A stretch of 64,000 nt of DNA from assembly GCF_002216775.1 (NCBI RefSeq), contig NZ_CP022315.1:2046001-2110000 (forward strand), in the 5' to 3' direction. This DNA is from Virgibacillus phasianinus (GTDB lineage Bacteria > Bacillota > Bacilli > Bacillales > Amphibacillaceae). Shown one piece after another: positions 8,961 through 17,120 of the stretch. The translations under genes were made by a program, and so were the position numbers. Below the pieces are notes generated by a model. It saw only the letters and a list, made by a program, of their open reading frames with translations, had not been told where the DNA came from and searched no databases. Within the stretch, counting starts at the first letter, position 1, and the number at the start of each line of letters is the position of its first letter.

Positions 8961-10400
8961 ATGGCTATAGAAAATAGATCTGAAATGGACGAGCAGCTAC
9001 CGAGAAAGAACAGGAAGAAATTCGCGATGCCGGATGCGTATATTATTATGCTGTTCATTATGCTGCTTGCGGCTCTTGCAACGTATTTCCTGCCATCAGG
9101 CGCTTTTGACCGCGTGGAGCAGGGGGACATTACGGTCGTTGTACCAGACAGCTTCCATACTGTCGCAGGTGATCCAACCGGAATTCTCGATTTCTTTCTA
9201 TTTATCCAAAATGGAATGGTCGAAACGGCCGGAATCATTTTCCTCGTATTAATCATTGGTGGAACATTTGCCGTAATCGAATCGACCGGAGCGATAAATG
9301 CTTCCATTATGAAGGCAGTTAATAAAACAAAAAACCGGGAGCATTTGCTCGTCATTTTTGTTGGTGTATTGCTTGCGGTTGGCGGGCTGACTGGTGCGAT
9401 TTCCAATGCTGTTATTGCTTTCATACCAATTGGAATTATCTTGGCAAAAGCACTGGATTTGGATGCAATTGCCGGCGTTGCGATTATAAAACTAACCGCA
9501 TATGTCGGGTTTAATACATCATTTATGAGTCCGTTCACGGTCCTTATTGCCCAGGATATCGCGGGACTCCCGTTATATTCCGGAATTATTTTCAGATGCA
9601 TCATGACAGTTGTGGTATTTGCTGGCACGCTGGCTTATATTCTCTGGTATATTAAGCGCGTGAAAAATGACCCATCCAAGAGTCTTATGGGGGAAAACAG
9701 ATTTCCAAAAGGTGATGAAAAAGTCAGTAAAGATGTGCAACTTGAATTCACCGGAAAACATAAGCTGATTCTGCTTTTCGTAGGCTTGATGATTGTCTTC
9801 TATATCGTTGGCGCATTACAATTCAGCTGGTCACTCAATCACATGGCAGCTATTTTCTTAATCATTTCTGTCGGAACCGGTATTATCGCGAAAATGTCAC
9901 CAAACTTTGTCGTGAAGGAGTTCATGGGCGGCGCGCGAAATCTCGTCTACGGGGCCTTGATTATCGGACTGGCAAGAGCAATTGTCCTTGTGCTGCAGAA
10001 CGGGATGATCCTGGATACGATTGTTCACTGGCTGGCAGTCGCAATGGAACCATTCTCCTCTGTATTCGGCGCGATTGCCATGTTTATCGGGAATTCTCTC
10101 TTCGCCTTACTTGTATCGTCCGGCAGTGGTAACGCGGTGGTTATGATGCCGATCCTGACCCCACTTGCTGACATCATGGAAGTTCCAAGACAAGTAGCGG
10201 TTACAGCTTATCAGTTGTCCGATGGCTTTATGAACAGTATCACACCAGCTTCCGGCGTACTTCTGGCCTGTCTGGCAATAGGCGGAGTACCATGGACCAA
10301 ATGGGTCAAATTCATGATCCCATTAATCGTCCTCTGGTACGTACTATCCATGATATTCCTAGCCATCGGCGTCATTATCGGCTGGGGACCAAATTACTAG
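8961..10400 (+). CDS. YfcC family carrier (C4-dicarboxylate/amino acid anaerobic carrier type)
   Basis: A 479-residue inner-membrane carrier with about 12 hydrophobic segments. It begins with a charged tail (RKNRKKFAMPDAY) and FLPSGAFDRVEQG, the usual opening of the YfcC/DcuC-like group; GNAVVMMPILTPLAD and SDGFMNSITPASGVLLA are conserved helical-hairpin stretches near the C-terminus. ATG at 8961 follows GGGAGGACTTACC. The family is poorly characterised and has been linked to dicarboxylates, amino acids and peptides. Between the RpiR regulator and an M20 deacylase it most likely imports the amide that these enzymes split. Its TAG stop touches a GGGACAGG palindrome, which begins with the very next base. 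Confidence 0.85.
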   Translation: MAIENRSEMDEQLPRKNRKKFAMPDAYIIMLFIMLLAALATYFLPSGAFDRVEQGDITVVVPDSFHTVAGDPTGILDFFLFIQNGMVETAGIIFLVLIIGGTFAVIESTGAINASIMKAVNKTKNREHLLVIFVGVLLAVGGLTGAISNAVIAFIPIGIILAKALDLDAIAGVAIIKLTAYVGFNTSFMSPFTVLIAQDIAGLPLYSGIIFRCIMTVVVFAGTLAYILWYIKRVKNDPSKSLMGENRFPKGDEKVSKDVQLEFTGKHKLILLFVGLMIVFYIVGALQFSWSLNHMAAIFLIISVGTGIIAKMSPNFVVKEFMGGARNLVYGALIIGLARAIVLVLQNGMILDTIVHWLAVAMEPFSSVFGAIAMFIGNSLFALLVSSGSGNAVVMMPILTPLADIMEVPRQVAVTAYQLSDGFMNSITPASGVLLACLAIGGVPWTKWVKFMIPLIVLWYVLSMIFLAIGVIIGWGPNY

Positions 10401-10429
10401 CGGGACGGAGGGACAGGTCCCTCGTCCCG
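10400..10429. repeat. REP-like GGGACAGG palindrome abutting the carrier stop codon
   Basis: GCGGGACGGAGGGACAGGTC continuing to CCTCGTCCCG: the most complete form of the palindrome (two 14-15-base arms around AG). Its first G is the last base of the carrier TAG stop. Confidence 0.9.
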
Positions 10430-10466
10430 TTAAAGACCATCTGTCCTAAAAAAAGGAGTGCTTTAA

Positions 10467-11672
10467 ATGGAAAATTTATATAATGAGTTGGATGCAATCT
10501 ATGAGGAAATTGTGGAAATCAGAAGGTATCTTCATGAAAATCCGGAGTTGTCGTTTAAGGAAGTCAAAACAGCAACGTATATTGCCGAATATCATCGGAA
10601 TTTGGGCCATGAGGTAAGGACCAACGTTGGGGGTAACGGGGTTTTGGCTTATCTCAAAGGATCAAAAACTGGCCCAACGGTGGCTTTACGGGCCGATTTT
10701 GATGCATTGCCAATCCAGGAGAAAACAGACGTCCCCTTTAAATCGGTGAATGATGGGGTAATGCACGCCTGTGGTCATGACGGGCATACCGCAGCATTGC
10801 TGGGGCTTGCGAAAGTACTAAATGGCATGAAATCGGAAATTGCGGGCACGATTGTTTTCCTCCATCAACATGCAGAAGAATTGCCACCAGGTGGGGCTGT
10901 ATCAATGATAGAAGATGGCTGTCTTGATGATGTCGATGTTATTTTTGGGACACATTTACAGGCGCAGATGCCACTCGGGGAGGTTGGATACCGATCGGGC
11001 CCGCTTCAAGCAGCGCCGGATCGATTTGATATTAAGATCCTTGGCGAAGGTGGTCATGGTGCCTATCCGCATGATACGAAGGACAGCATTTTAATTGGTG
11101 GACAACTCATCAATAATTTGCAGCAAATCGTGAGCAGGAGGGTCGATCCACTTGATGCAGCTGTTGTATCTGTTTGTAATTTTGAAGCGAAGAATCCGTA
11201 TAATGTTATTGCTGATACCGCTGAAATGATTGGGACGGTTCGAACTTTCAAGGAAGAAACGCGTGATTTTATCGAAAAAGAGATTGAAAATGTGGTGGAT
11301 GCGACGTGCAAATTGTCCGATGCCGACTATGAGTACACGTACACCCGTGGCTATCCAACACTGGTTAACCATAAACACGAAACAGAATTCGTTGCTGAGC
11401 TTGCGAAGGATGTACCAGGAGTTCAGGCTGTTAACGAGACACCACCGATTATGGGTGGGGAGGATTTTGCGTATTATTTGCAGCATGTGAAAGGGACCTT
11501 TTTCTTTACAGGTGCAGAAAATCCGGAATGGGAAAAAGTATACCCGCACCATCATCCGAAATTTGACATTGATGAGCGGGTATTATTGATAGCAGCAAAA
11601 GTTCTTGGTAAGGCAACGCTACAGTATTTGCACGTTCATGCTGACAAAATTCCGAATGAAGCGGAATCATGA
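10467..11672 (+). CDS. M20 family amidohydrolase (second deacylase)
   Basis: A 401-residue M20D metallo-amidohydrolase. Metal-binding residues are in ALRADFDALP and HACGHDGHTAA; the catalytic base lies in LHQHAEELPPGG, and MGGEDFAYYLQ is the C-terminal metal-ligand segment. ATG follows AAAAAAGGAGTGCTTTAA. It differs clearly from the M20 gene at 6757, so the two are not a recent duplication and may act on different acyl or amino moieties. The location between the carrier and the DUF3100 pair, all rightward, suggests one operon with a peptide or N-acyl-amino acid substrate. Family members often cleave N-acetyl, benzoyl or indole-acetyl amino acids. Confidence 0.88.
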   Translation: MENLYNELDAIYEEIVEIRRYLHENPELSFKEVKTATYIAEYHRNLGHEVRTNVGGNGVLAYLKGSKTGPTVALRADFDALPIQEKTDVPFKSVNDGVMHACGHDGHTAALLGLAKVLNGMKSEIAGTIVFLHQHAEELPPGGAVSMIEDGCLDDVDVIFGTHLQAQMPLGEVGYRSGPLQAAPDRFDIKILGEGGHGAYPHDTKDSILIGGQLINNLQQIVSRRVDPLDAAVVSVCNFEAKNPYNVIADTAEMIGTVRTFKEETRDFIEKEIENVVDATCKLSDADYEYTYTRGYPTLVNHKHETEFVAELAKDVPGVQAVNETPPIMGGEDFAYYLQHVKGTFFFTGAENPEWEKVYPHHHPKFDIDERVLLIAAKVLGKATLQYLHVHADKIPNEAES

Positions 11673-11708
11673 TTGAAGCTGGGCTGTTGATTAGAAGGAG
11701 GCACTAGA

Positions 11709-12524
11709 ATGGCTGAACAGGCACTTAATTTATGGAAAGATTGGCGGTTGCATGTAGTCGTGTTTGCGATTGTTATCGTCACTGAATTTATTGGAACACA
11801 TGAGATTTCAATTGGCCCAGGTGTCATTCTGTTGCTGCCAATGCTGTATGCGGTAATCATTGGAATCGGCCTATTTTTTACTCCGCTGATTAAGAAAAAG
11901 CAATCAATCAACGCGGAACCACTTGTTTTCATTTCCGTGACATTGCTGATAGCAAAGTTTGGTGTACAGGCAGGACCGGCGTTACCGCAGCTAATTGACG
12001 CGGGATTTGCATTGGTATTCCAGGAACTAGGGAATCTAGGCACTATCTTTTTAGCACTGCCAATCGCACTTTTGCTTGGCTTAAAACGGGAAACAATCGG
12101 GATGACCCACTCTATCGGCAGGGAGCCGAATTTGGCATTAATTACGGATAAATATGGCTTGTCTTCACCGGAAGGGCGCGGCGTGATGGCAATCTATATA
12201 TTTGGAACCGTTTTTGGATCGATATTCATGGGACTTGCTTCAGGGTTTTTGGCAACCATTACACCGCTCCATCCATATTCATTTGCTATGGCAACAGGAA
12301 TCGGCAGCGGCAGTATGACAGCTGCTTCTCTCGGGCCACTCGTTGCCGCTTTTCCTGAAAAGGCAGCCACCATCACAGCCTTTTCAGGAGCAAGTAATCT
12401 GCTAACGTCGGTTACAGGATTGTACGCGAGTATCTTCATTGGACTGCCTTTAGCGGAAAAGCTCTATACAGTTTTTACCAAAAAGAAAGAGAAGCGTGTT
12501 GAAAAAAATTCAAAGGTGGTGTAA
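11709..12524 (+). CDS. DUF3100 membrane protein
   Basis: A 271-residue polytopic membrane protein that matches my knowledge of DUF3100 proteins: EFIGTHEISIGPGVILLLPMLYA near the N-terminus, GREPNLALITDKYGLSSPEGRGV in a loop, and a glycine/serine-rich ATGIGSGSMTAASLGPLVA helix reminiscent of transporters. About 8 hydrophobic segments are visible. ATG follows AGAAGGAGGCACTAGA. Its stop lies 2 bases before the next gene, which is also a membrane protein, so the two probably form a heteromeric carrier. Biochemical function of DUF3100 is not established; position after an M20 deacylase suggests export or import of the substrate or product. Confidence 0.8.
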   Translation: MAEQALNLWKDWRLHVVVFAIVIVTEFIGTHEISIGPGVILLLPMLYAVIIGIGLFFTPLIKKKQSINAEPLVFISVTLLIAKFGVQAGPALPQLIDAGFALVFQELGNLGTIFLALPIALLLGLKRETIGMTHSIGREPNLALITDKYGLSSPEGRGVMAIYIFGTVFGSIFMGLASGFLATITPLHPYSFAMATGIGSGSMTAASLGPLVAAFPEKAATITAFSGASNLLTSVTGLYASIFIGLPLAEKLYTVFTKKKEKRVEKNSKVV

Positions 12525-12526
12525 TC

Positions 12527-12982
12527 ATGTTAAAAAGTCTTCAGGAGTGGGTTATGCTCTTTGTTATCATAGGATTTATGATTCTGATTGGCAACTGGAT
12601 TGGATATGACGTGATGCCACTTGCGGCGATGCCAGGTATTGTTACGCTAGCTTTAATTAGTCTGGCTGGCTTAGTTATTCATAGATTGATTGGTTACAAA
12701 AAAATTCCGAGTATCGCTTACATTGGGATATTGGCATTTGTTCTGACAATTCCGGGCGTACCCGGTTCCGAGCAAATTGTTGCTTGGACATCGAAGGTTA
12801 ATCTACTAGCCATCGCAACACCAATTCTTGCCTATGCGGGAATTTCAATCGGCCGTTCCTGGGCGGACTTCGCCAGACTCGGCTGGAAAACGATAGTGGT
12901 AGGAATGTGTGTGCTGCTGGGAACGTACCTTGGATCCGCCATCGTCGCCGAAATTATCTTAAGAATGCAGGGAATTATCTAG
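12527..12982 (+). CDS. Small membrane partner of the DUF3100 protein
   Basis: A 151-residue membrane protein with about 4-5 hydrophobic segments (residues about 9-25, 33-52, 62-78, 90-105, 120-145). There is no domain I can name. ATG at 12527 follows AAGGTGGTG; only 2 bases separate it from the DUF3100 stop. The arrangement of one larger and one smaller membrane subunit resembles two-component carriers such as LrgAB/CidAB-type or DUF340/LysO-type pairs, but no homology is claimed. It ends the rightward amide-degradation cluster. Confidence 0.75.
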   Translation: MLKSLQEWVMLFVIIGFMILIGNWIGYDVMPLAAMPGIVTLALISLAGLVIHRLIGYKKIPSIAYIGILAFVLTIPGVPGSEQIVAWTSKVNLLAIATPILAYAGISIGRSWADFARLGWKTIVVGMCVLLGTYLGSAIVAEIILRMQGII

Positions 12983-13082
12983 GCAGGATATGGGGATTCA
13001 CATAATAATTTTACCCTAAAAAGGAATTTTCTCATCTTTGTCGAATAAATAAAGGAATCCAATTTAAAAGGTGGGTTAAACC

Positions 13083-13658
13083 TTGAATACTCTTGAATTC
13101 ATTTCATCCATAATTAAATCGATTGCGTGGCCAAGTGTGATCCTTGCTATCATCATAATCTTAAGAAAACCACTTAAAAAATTACTTAATAACATTAACA
13201 GAATAACGTACAGCAATGTTGCAATTGAATTTTCCAAAGGTCTGCAGGCGGCGAGACAGAGTCTTGAAAGTGTTAAAACTGTGTTTGACCTTAATGTTTC
13301 AGGGGATAAAAGTTTTAACAAAAAAGAAAATGAGATCGTGGAAATTGCCAACATATCCCCATCTGCTTCCATTGCAATGTCCTGGTCAATGGTGGAAGAT
13401 GTAATTAATAAACAGTTGCCGGATGTTAAGGAAGCACCAATCGCGGATATTTCTATTCTTAAAGTGCAGGGGATAATCAGTTCAGATATGGAAGCCGTAC
13501 TGATTAAATTGAAAAAGTTAAAAGATTGTGCTGTCAATGGAACTGTCGATGGAAAGTTGTCATATACACAATCGATAGAATACTTCGAGATTGCGAAGAC
13601 TGTGCAGGGGATAATGGGGGGAGATTCAGGAAAAGAAGCTAAGATTCACGGCAATTAG
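13083..13658 (+). CDS. Hypothetical protein with N-terminal membrane anchor and coiled region
   Basis: A 191-residue protein starting at TTG 13083 behind AAAGGTGGG. Residues about 10-27 (IAWPSVILAIIIILRK) form a single hydrophobic helix; the rest is soluble, helical and charged, ending in VQGIMGGDSGKEAKIHGN. The middle part (ASIAMSWSMVEDVINKQL) looks like a small helical bundle. It resembles anonymous one-TM proteins found singly in many bacteria. Nothing in the neighbourhood gives a role: it stands alone with its own terminator behind it. Confidence 0.65.
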   Translation: MNTLEFISSIIKSIAWPSVILAIIIILRKPLKKLLNNINRITYSNVAIEFSKGLQAARQSLESVKTVFDLNVSGDKSFNKKENEIVEIANISPSASIAMSWSMVEDVINKQLPDVKEAPIADISILKVQGIISSDMEAVLIKLKKLKDCAVNGTVDGKLSYTQSIEYFEIAKTVQGIMGGDSGKEAKIHGN

Positions 13659-13664
13659 AAAAGG

Positions 13665-13702
13665 TAGCGGGCAGATATAAATGCTGCTTCGCTATTTTTT
13701 TA
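13665..13702 (+). terminator. Rho-independent terminator
   Basis: TAGCGGGCAG pairs imperfectly with CTGCTTCGCTA and is followed by a run of seven T (13695-13701). It closes the one-TM protein gene. The T-run also marks the left edge of similarity to the repeat element at 49.1 kb. Confidence 0.65.
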
Positions 13703-13822
13703 CACTTAAGGAAGTATAAAAATTTAAAGGAATTAAGTATAAGCAAAACTTCGGCATTCACTATTAAGGTCAAGGCGAATTCCGAGTTTTTCTAAAAAGA
13801 TCAGAAAGTATAAACGAAAATC

Positions 13823-14184
13823 TGTCTAGCTCCAGCGCCCAGAAGCTGCCGTCATAAGCAATGGACACGACGAACGCGAAACCCATGCGTTCTACGGTCC
13901 CTTGCTTATGCGTCTGCTTCTAGACGGGCGCTTGCGCTTTTCATGTCTAGCTCCAGCGCTCAGAAGCTGCCGTCATAAGCAATGGACACGACGAACGCGA
14001 AACCCATGCGTTCTACGGTCCCTTGCTTATGCGTCTGCTTCTAGACGGGCGCTTGCGCTTTTCATGTCTAGCTCCAGCGCTCAGAAGCTGCCGTCATAAG
14101 CAATGGACACGACGAACGCGAAACCCATGCGTTCTACGGTCCCTTGCTTATGCGTCTGCTTCTAAACGGGCGCTTGCGCTTTTC
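13823..14184. repeat. Tandem array of three 121-bp palindromic intergenic repeats
   Basis: Three near-identical units start at 13823, 13944 and 14065, each from TGTCTAGCTCCAGCGC to GGGCGCTTGCGCTTTTC. Within a unit, nested complementary pieces (AGCGC..AGAAGC with GCTTCT..GGGCGCT; CATAAGCAA with TTGCTTATG; GAACGC with GCGTTC) allow one long branched hairpin. A fourth, lone copy is at 49211-49330. The short open frames that repeat inside each unit are by-products of the repeat, not genes. The flank 13787-13810 is also shared with the 49-kb copy. Confidence 0.93.
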
Positions 14185-14337
14185 TTACTGGGCAATGAAA
14201 TGTGTAGTATATACGAATGGTTTGTACATACCGCCTTGGCAGGCAGTGAATCCTGTTTTCCGTTATCCCATTTTTTACTCAATAAAGGTTATTTTCAAAA
14301 AAATCATTGACGTTATAAAAAATTTAAAATAAAATTA

Positions 14338-14366
14338 AAACAGGTCATCAGATGACCTGTTTTTTT
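14338..14366 (+). promoter_or_regulatory. LutR-type operator (TCATCAGATGA) and/or hairpin terminator upstream of lactate permease
   Basis: AACAGGTCATC and GATGACCTGTT form a perfect dyad around A14350, followed by T-run to 14366. The centre TCATCAGATGA (14345-14355) has the form TCATC-N-GATGA reported, to my memory, for B. subtilis LutR. The right half GATGACCTGT recurs at 17121-17130, upstream of lutA. It could also stop stray transcription from the repeat array; no gene directly upstream needs it. Confidence 0.6.
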
Positions 14367-14422
14367 AATGGCCATGATGAAAACGCTTCATTTATCCAAT
14401 CTGGAGGGGAGAATTAAAGTCT

Positions 14423-16009
14423 ATGTTATTACTTGTAGCATTGAGCGCTATCATTGCACCGTTTATTTTTTTAGTGATTTTCAGGATGACGGCGTTAAAG
14501 GGAATGTTTTTTAGCGCAGTTATTGTCATTGCACTGGCGCTTTTAGTTTGGGGGATGGAAGGCGATATTGTACTGGCATCTGTTTTCCAAGGTATCCATA
14601 AGGCGTTGACCATTCTATTAATCTTGTTTGGGGCAATTGTCCTGTTGAATACACTTAAACATACTGGGGCGGTTGATCGTATCAACCAGGGATTTCAAAA
14701 TATCTCAGGTGATATGCGCGTCCAGGTTGTGATTGTGGCATTTTTATTCGGTTCTTTGATAGAAGGGGCTGCTGGTTTTGGAACGCCTGCTGCTGTAACG
14801 GGTCCACTGATGGTCGCACTTGGATTCAATCCAATGGCTGCCGCAGTCCTTGCTTTAGTTGCCGATAGTTCTGCTGTTTCCTATGGAGCAGTCGGGACGC
14901 CAATTCAGGTAGGGCTGAGTAATATTCCAGGTGCTGGACCAGAACTATTCCATGATGTTGGTGTACATATAGCAACAATTGATTTGATTGCGGGTACATT
15001 CATTCCGTTCGTGCTCATCGTTATCCTGACGTTTTTTTTCGGAAAAGGGAAAGGAATAAAGGATGCATTTCCATTGTTGCCATGGGCTTTAGTAGTCGGA
15101 ATTACATATACCGCGTCGTCTCTTCTTTTTGCCGTATTATTTGGACCTGGTTTTGTTGCTATTTTGGCATCTCTAACAGGGCTTGTCGTTGCTGCATGGA
15201 CGGCAAAAAAAGGATGGCTATTGCCGAAAACAGAGTGGAAAGATGCTTTACAAGACGGTCACGAGTTAAAAGTGGAAAAGTCAAAAATGGGGCTGATAAC
15301 GGCATGGTCGCCATACGTTGTAGTAGTTGGGCTTTTATTGATTACACGGATCATTCCGCAGATAAAAGAGTTCACCTTGACGGCTATTGATTTTACTTGG
15401 AATAATATCCTCGGGGTGGAAGGGATTACTTCAAAATGGGAGATTTTATATTCGCCAGGTACCGTATTAATTATTGCAGCACTACTGGCAATCCTTATTC
15501 AGCGTAAGTCTTTTACCAATTTTGCGAAAGCGTCGAAGGAGTCACTGCTTTCAATTAAAAATGCTGGTTTGGCATTAATATCTACACTTGCCTTGGTGCA
15601 GGTGTTCACCAATTCCGGTATGAATGTGGAAGATCTTGTAAGCATGCCGCAGTATATTGCACAGGCGCTTGCGGGCACATTCGGTTCAATGTGGATTTTT
15701 GTTGCACCGTTTTTAGGCGAGCTTGGGGCATTCATAACGGGAAGTGATACGGTGTCGACCCTGACATTTTCGCCGATTCAATATAGTATCGCGGATCAGA
15801 CGGGGATTGATACGAACATTGTCCTGGCCCTGCAAGTTATCGGTGGTGCTGCCGGTAATATGATTTGTGTTCATAATGTTGTCGCAGCATCCGCAGTCGT
15901 TGGATTGTCTGGAGAAGAAGGATCCATCATTCGAAAAACATTAATCCCAGCACTGCTATACGGATTATTAGCCGGAATTGGAGGATTTATCCTACTGACA
16001 TTTATCTAG
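14423..16009 (+). CDS. lutP: L-lactate permease (LctP family)
   Basis: A 528-residue, roughly 14-helix proton symporter of the lactate permease family. Visible signatures are LFGAIVLLNTLKHTGAVDRI, GSLIEGAAGFGTPAAVTGPLM, SYGAVGTPIQVG and, near the end, GGAAGNMICVHNVVAASAVVGL. ATG follows TGGAGGGGAGAATTAAAGTCT. It precedes a FadR-type regulator and lutABC, the arrangement expected for lactate uptake plus oxidation, so the symbol lutP is given by context. A second family member is at 29683; the two are clearly related but not near-identical. The TAG stop is followed directly by CGGGAC of a palindrome that was later split by a MITE. Confidence 0.9.
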   Translation: MLLLVALSAIIAPFIFLVIFRMTALKGMFFSAVIVIALALLVWGMEGDIVLASVFQGIHKALTILLILFGAIVLLNTLKHTGAVDRINQGFQNISGDMRVQVVIVAFLFGSLIEGAAGFGTPAAVTGPLMVALGFNPMAAAVLALVADSSAVSYGAVGTPIQVGLSNIPGAGPELFHDVGVHIATIDLIAGTFIPFVLIVILTFFFGKGKGIKDAFPLLPWALVVGITYTASSLLFAVLFGPGFVAILASLTGLVVAAWTAKKGWLLPKTEWKDALQDGHELKVEKSKMGLITAWSPYVVVVGLLLITRIIPQIKEFTLTAIDFTWNNILGVEGITSKWEILYSPGTVLIIAALLAILIQRKSFTNFAKASKESLLSIKNAGLALISTLALVQVFTNSGMNVEDLVSMPQYIAQALAGTFGSMWIFVAPFLGELGAFITGSDTVSTLTFSPIQYSIADQTGIDTNIVLALQVIGGAAGNMICVHNVVAASAVVGLSGEEGSIIRKTLIPALLYGLLAGIGGFILLTFI

Positions 16010-16298
16010 CGGGACGGAGGGACAGGTTCCTTGTCCCCGGGGACTAGGAACCTGCCGAGGTCACTGAAAAAGTAAACTATAATACAAAATAAGTGGATCT
16101 ATCGACGCACCTTGAATATACCTCGCTTTCCGCGGGCGAGTGTCGAGTCTCCTCGGACTGTCGTCCTGCGGGGTCTCGCCGATCTCTCACTTCCCGCAGG
16201 AGTCTCGGTATATTCAAGATGCTAGGTAAAGTTGAAAAGTTAAATTGCTAATATCCACCACTTTTTCAGTAACCTCAACCTGTCCCTCCGTCCCACCG
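16010..16298. repeat. REP-like GGGACAGG palindrome pair split by a MITE
   Basis: GCGGGACGGAGGGACAGGTT and following bases abut the lutP TAG stop. The second palindrome runs GGGACTAGGAACCTG, is interrupted at 16057-16276 and resumes as CCTGTCCCTCCGTCCCACCG to 16298. Confidence 0.88.
16057..16276. mobile_element. MITE-like 220-bp element, copy 1, inside a REP-like palindrome
   Basis: The element starts GAGGTCACTGAAAAAG and ends CTTTTTCAGTAACCTC (terminal inverted repeats), with subterminal inverted CTTGAATATACC / GGTATATTCAAG. It is flanked by 8-bp direct repeats AACCTGCC (16049-16056) and AACCTGTC (16277-16284), 7 of 8 identical. An inverted relative is at 53446-53666. It has no coding capacity, so it must be moved by a transposase elsewhere. 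The 8-bp duplication and the interrupted palindrome show that it inserted after the palindrome. Confidence 0.88.
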
Positions 16299-16307
16299 CT
16301 CTTTCAA

Positions 16308-16336
16308 ATTCTAATGGTTTCTATTATGATTAGAAT
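16308..16336. promoter_or_regulatory. Inverted repeat upstream of the FadR-type regulator
   Basis: ATTCTAAT (16308-16315) and ATTAGAAT (16329-16336) are perfect inverted copies with a 13-base spacer, 31 bases before the regulator start. It may be an autoregulatory operator; promoter-like TATGAT lies inside. Confidence 0.4.
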
Positions 16337-16366
16337 AAAGGATGAGTTTGAGGGGGAGGGGTATTT

Positions 16367-17086
16367 GTGGGTTATAAACCGATTAAGGCTAGAAAAATAT
16401 ATGAAGAAGTAACAGATTCGCTTTTGGAAATGCTCCGGACCGGCCAATTTGAACCGGGGGATAAATTAGATTCTGTTGAACAATTGGCTAAAAACTTTAG
16501 TGTGGGTCGCTCAGCAATTAGAGAAGCCCTAAGCGGATTGCGGGCAATGGGACTGGTCGAGATGCGGCAGGGTGAAGGAACATTTATCACCTTATTTGAT
16601 CCATCCAAGTTCTCCCTGCCAGTAGCCACAGCGCTTTTAATGAAACGGGAAGATATCAAGGAATTGTCGGAAGTGCGTAAAATACTCGAAGTAGGTGCGG
16701 CTGGATCAGCCAGCATGAACCACTATGCCGAAGATTTGCTGCCAATGAAACAGGCGTTACAAGCCATGCAGGATGCTAATGGAGAAGGCGAGGTCGGCGA
16801 GAAAGCGGATTTGGATTTTCATTTAGCAATTGCCAATGCGACACATAACCAGATGTTAATTAATCTAATGAGCAGTGTCTCAGATATTATGGTCGAATCG
16901 ATGCGGGAAACGAGAAGACTATTATTGTATTCAGAAGAAGGGATGACCACTTTATACAAGGAGCATCAGCTGATTTTTGATGCGATACAATCAGGACAAT
17001 CTGAGAAAGCGCAAAAACATATGCTTGACCATCTGCTTGGAGTGGAAGGCGTACTATCCGAATACTTGGACTATACAAATGAATAA
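16367..17086 (+). CDS. lutR: GntR/FadR-family regulator, LutR-like
   Basis: A 239-residue regulator with an N-terminal winged helix (residues about 8-75; VEQLAKNFSVGRSAIREAL and VEMRQGEGTFI) and a C-terminal all-helical FCD domain (LDFHLAIANATHN, YKEHQLIFDAIQSG with metal-ligand type His/Asp). GTG start at 16367 follows GAGGGGGAGGGG. Located between lactate permease and lutABC, it is the expected repressor of lactate use; FCD effectors are often hydroxy acids. The symbol is by synteny and family, not by a computed alignment. A second FadR-type regulator at 23818 serves the glycolate genes. Confidence 0.85.
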   Translation: MGYKPIKARKIYEEVTDSLLEMLRTGQFEPGDKLDSVEQLAKNFSVGRSAIREALSGLRAMGLVEMRQGEGTFITLFDPSKFSLPVATALLMKREDIKELSEVRKILEVGAAGSASMNHYAEDLLPMKQALQAMQDANGEGEVGEKADLDFHLAIANATHNQMLINLMSSVSDIMVESMRETRRLLLYSEEGMTTLYKEHQLIFDAIQSGQSEKAQKHMLDHLLGVEGVLSEYLDYTNE

Positions 17087-17120
17087 AGTATAAAGTAGAA
17101 TTTTTTAAAACTAAAGGTAT

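Noticed and set aside
13823-14184. A CRISPR-like array
   Set aside because: The units are 121 bases long and almost identical throughout; there are no short constant repeats separated by unique spacers and no cas genes.
13902-14332. Three near-identical short open frames in tandem (about 60-95 residues) that could look like a repeated small protein family
   Set aside because: They are exact by-products of the 121-bp intergenic repeat, lack ribosome sites and run through hairpin-forming sequence; the same repeat is non-coding at 49.2 kb.
14377-14391. A cre site (ATGAAAACGCTTCAT) upstream of lutP
   Set aside because: It misses the conserved C near the right end; kept out of the feature list, although control by CcpA at this place is possible.
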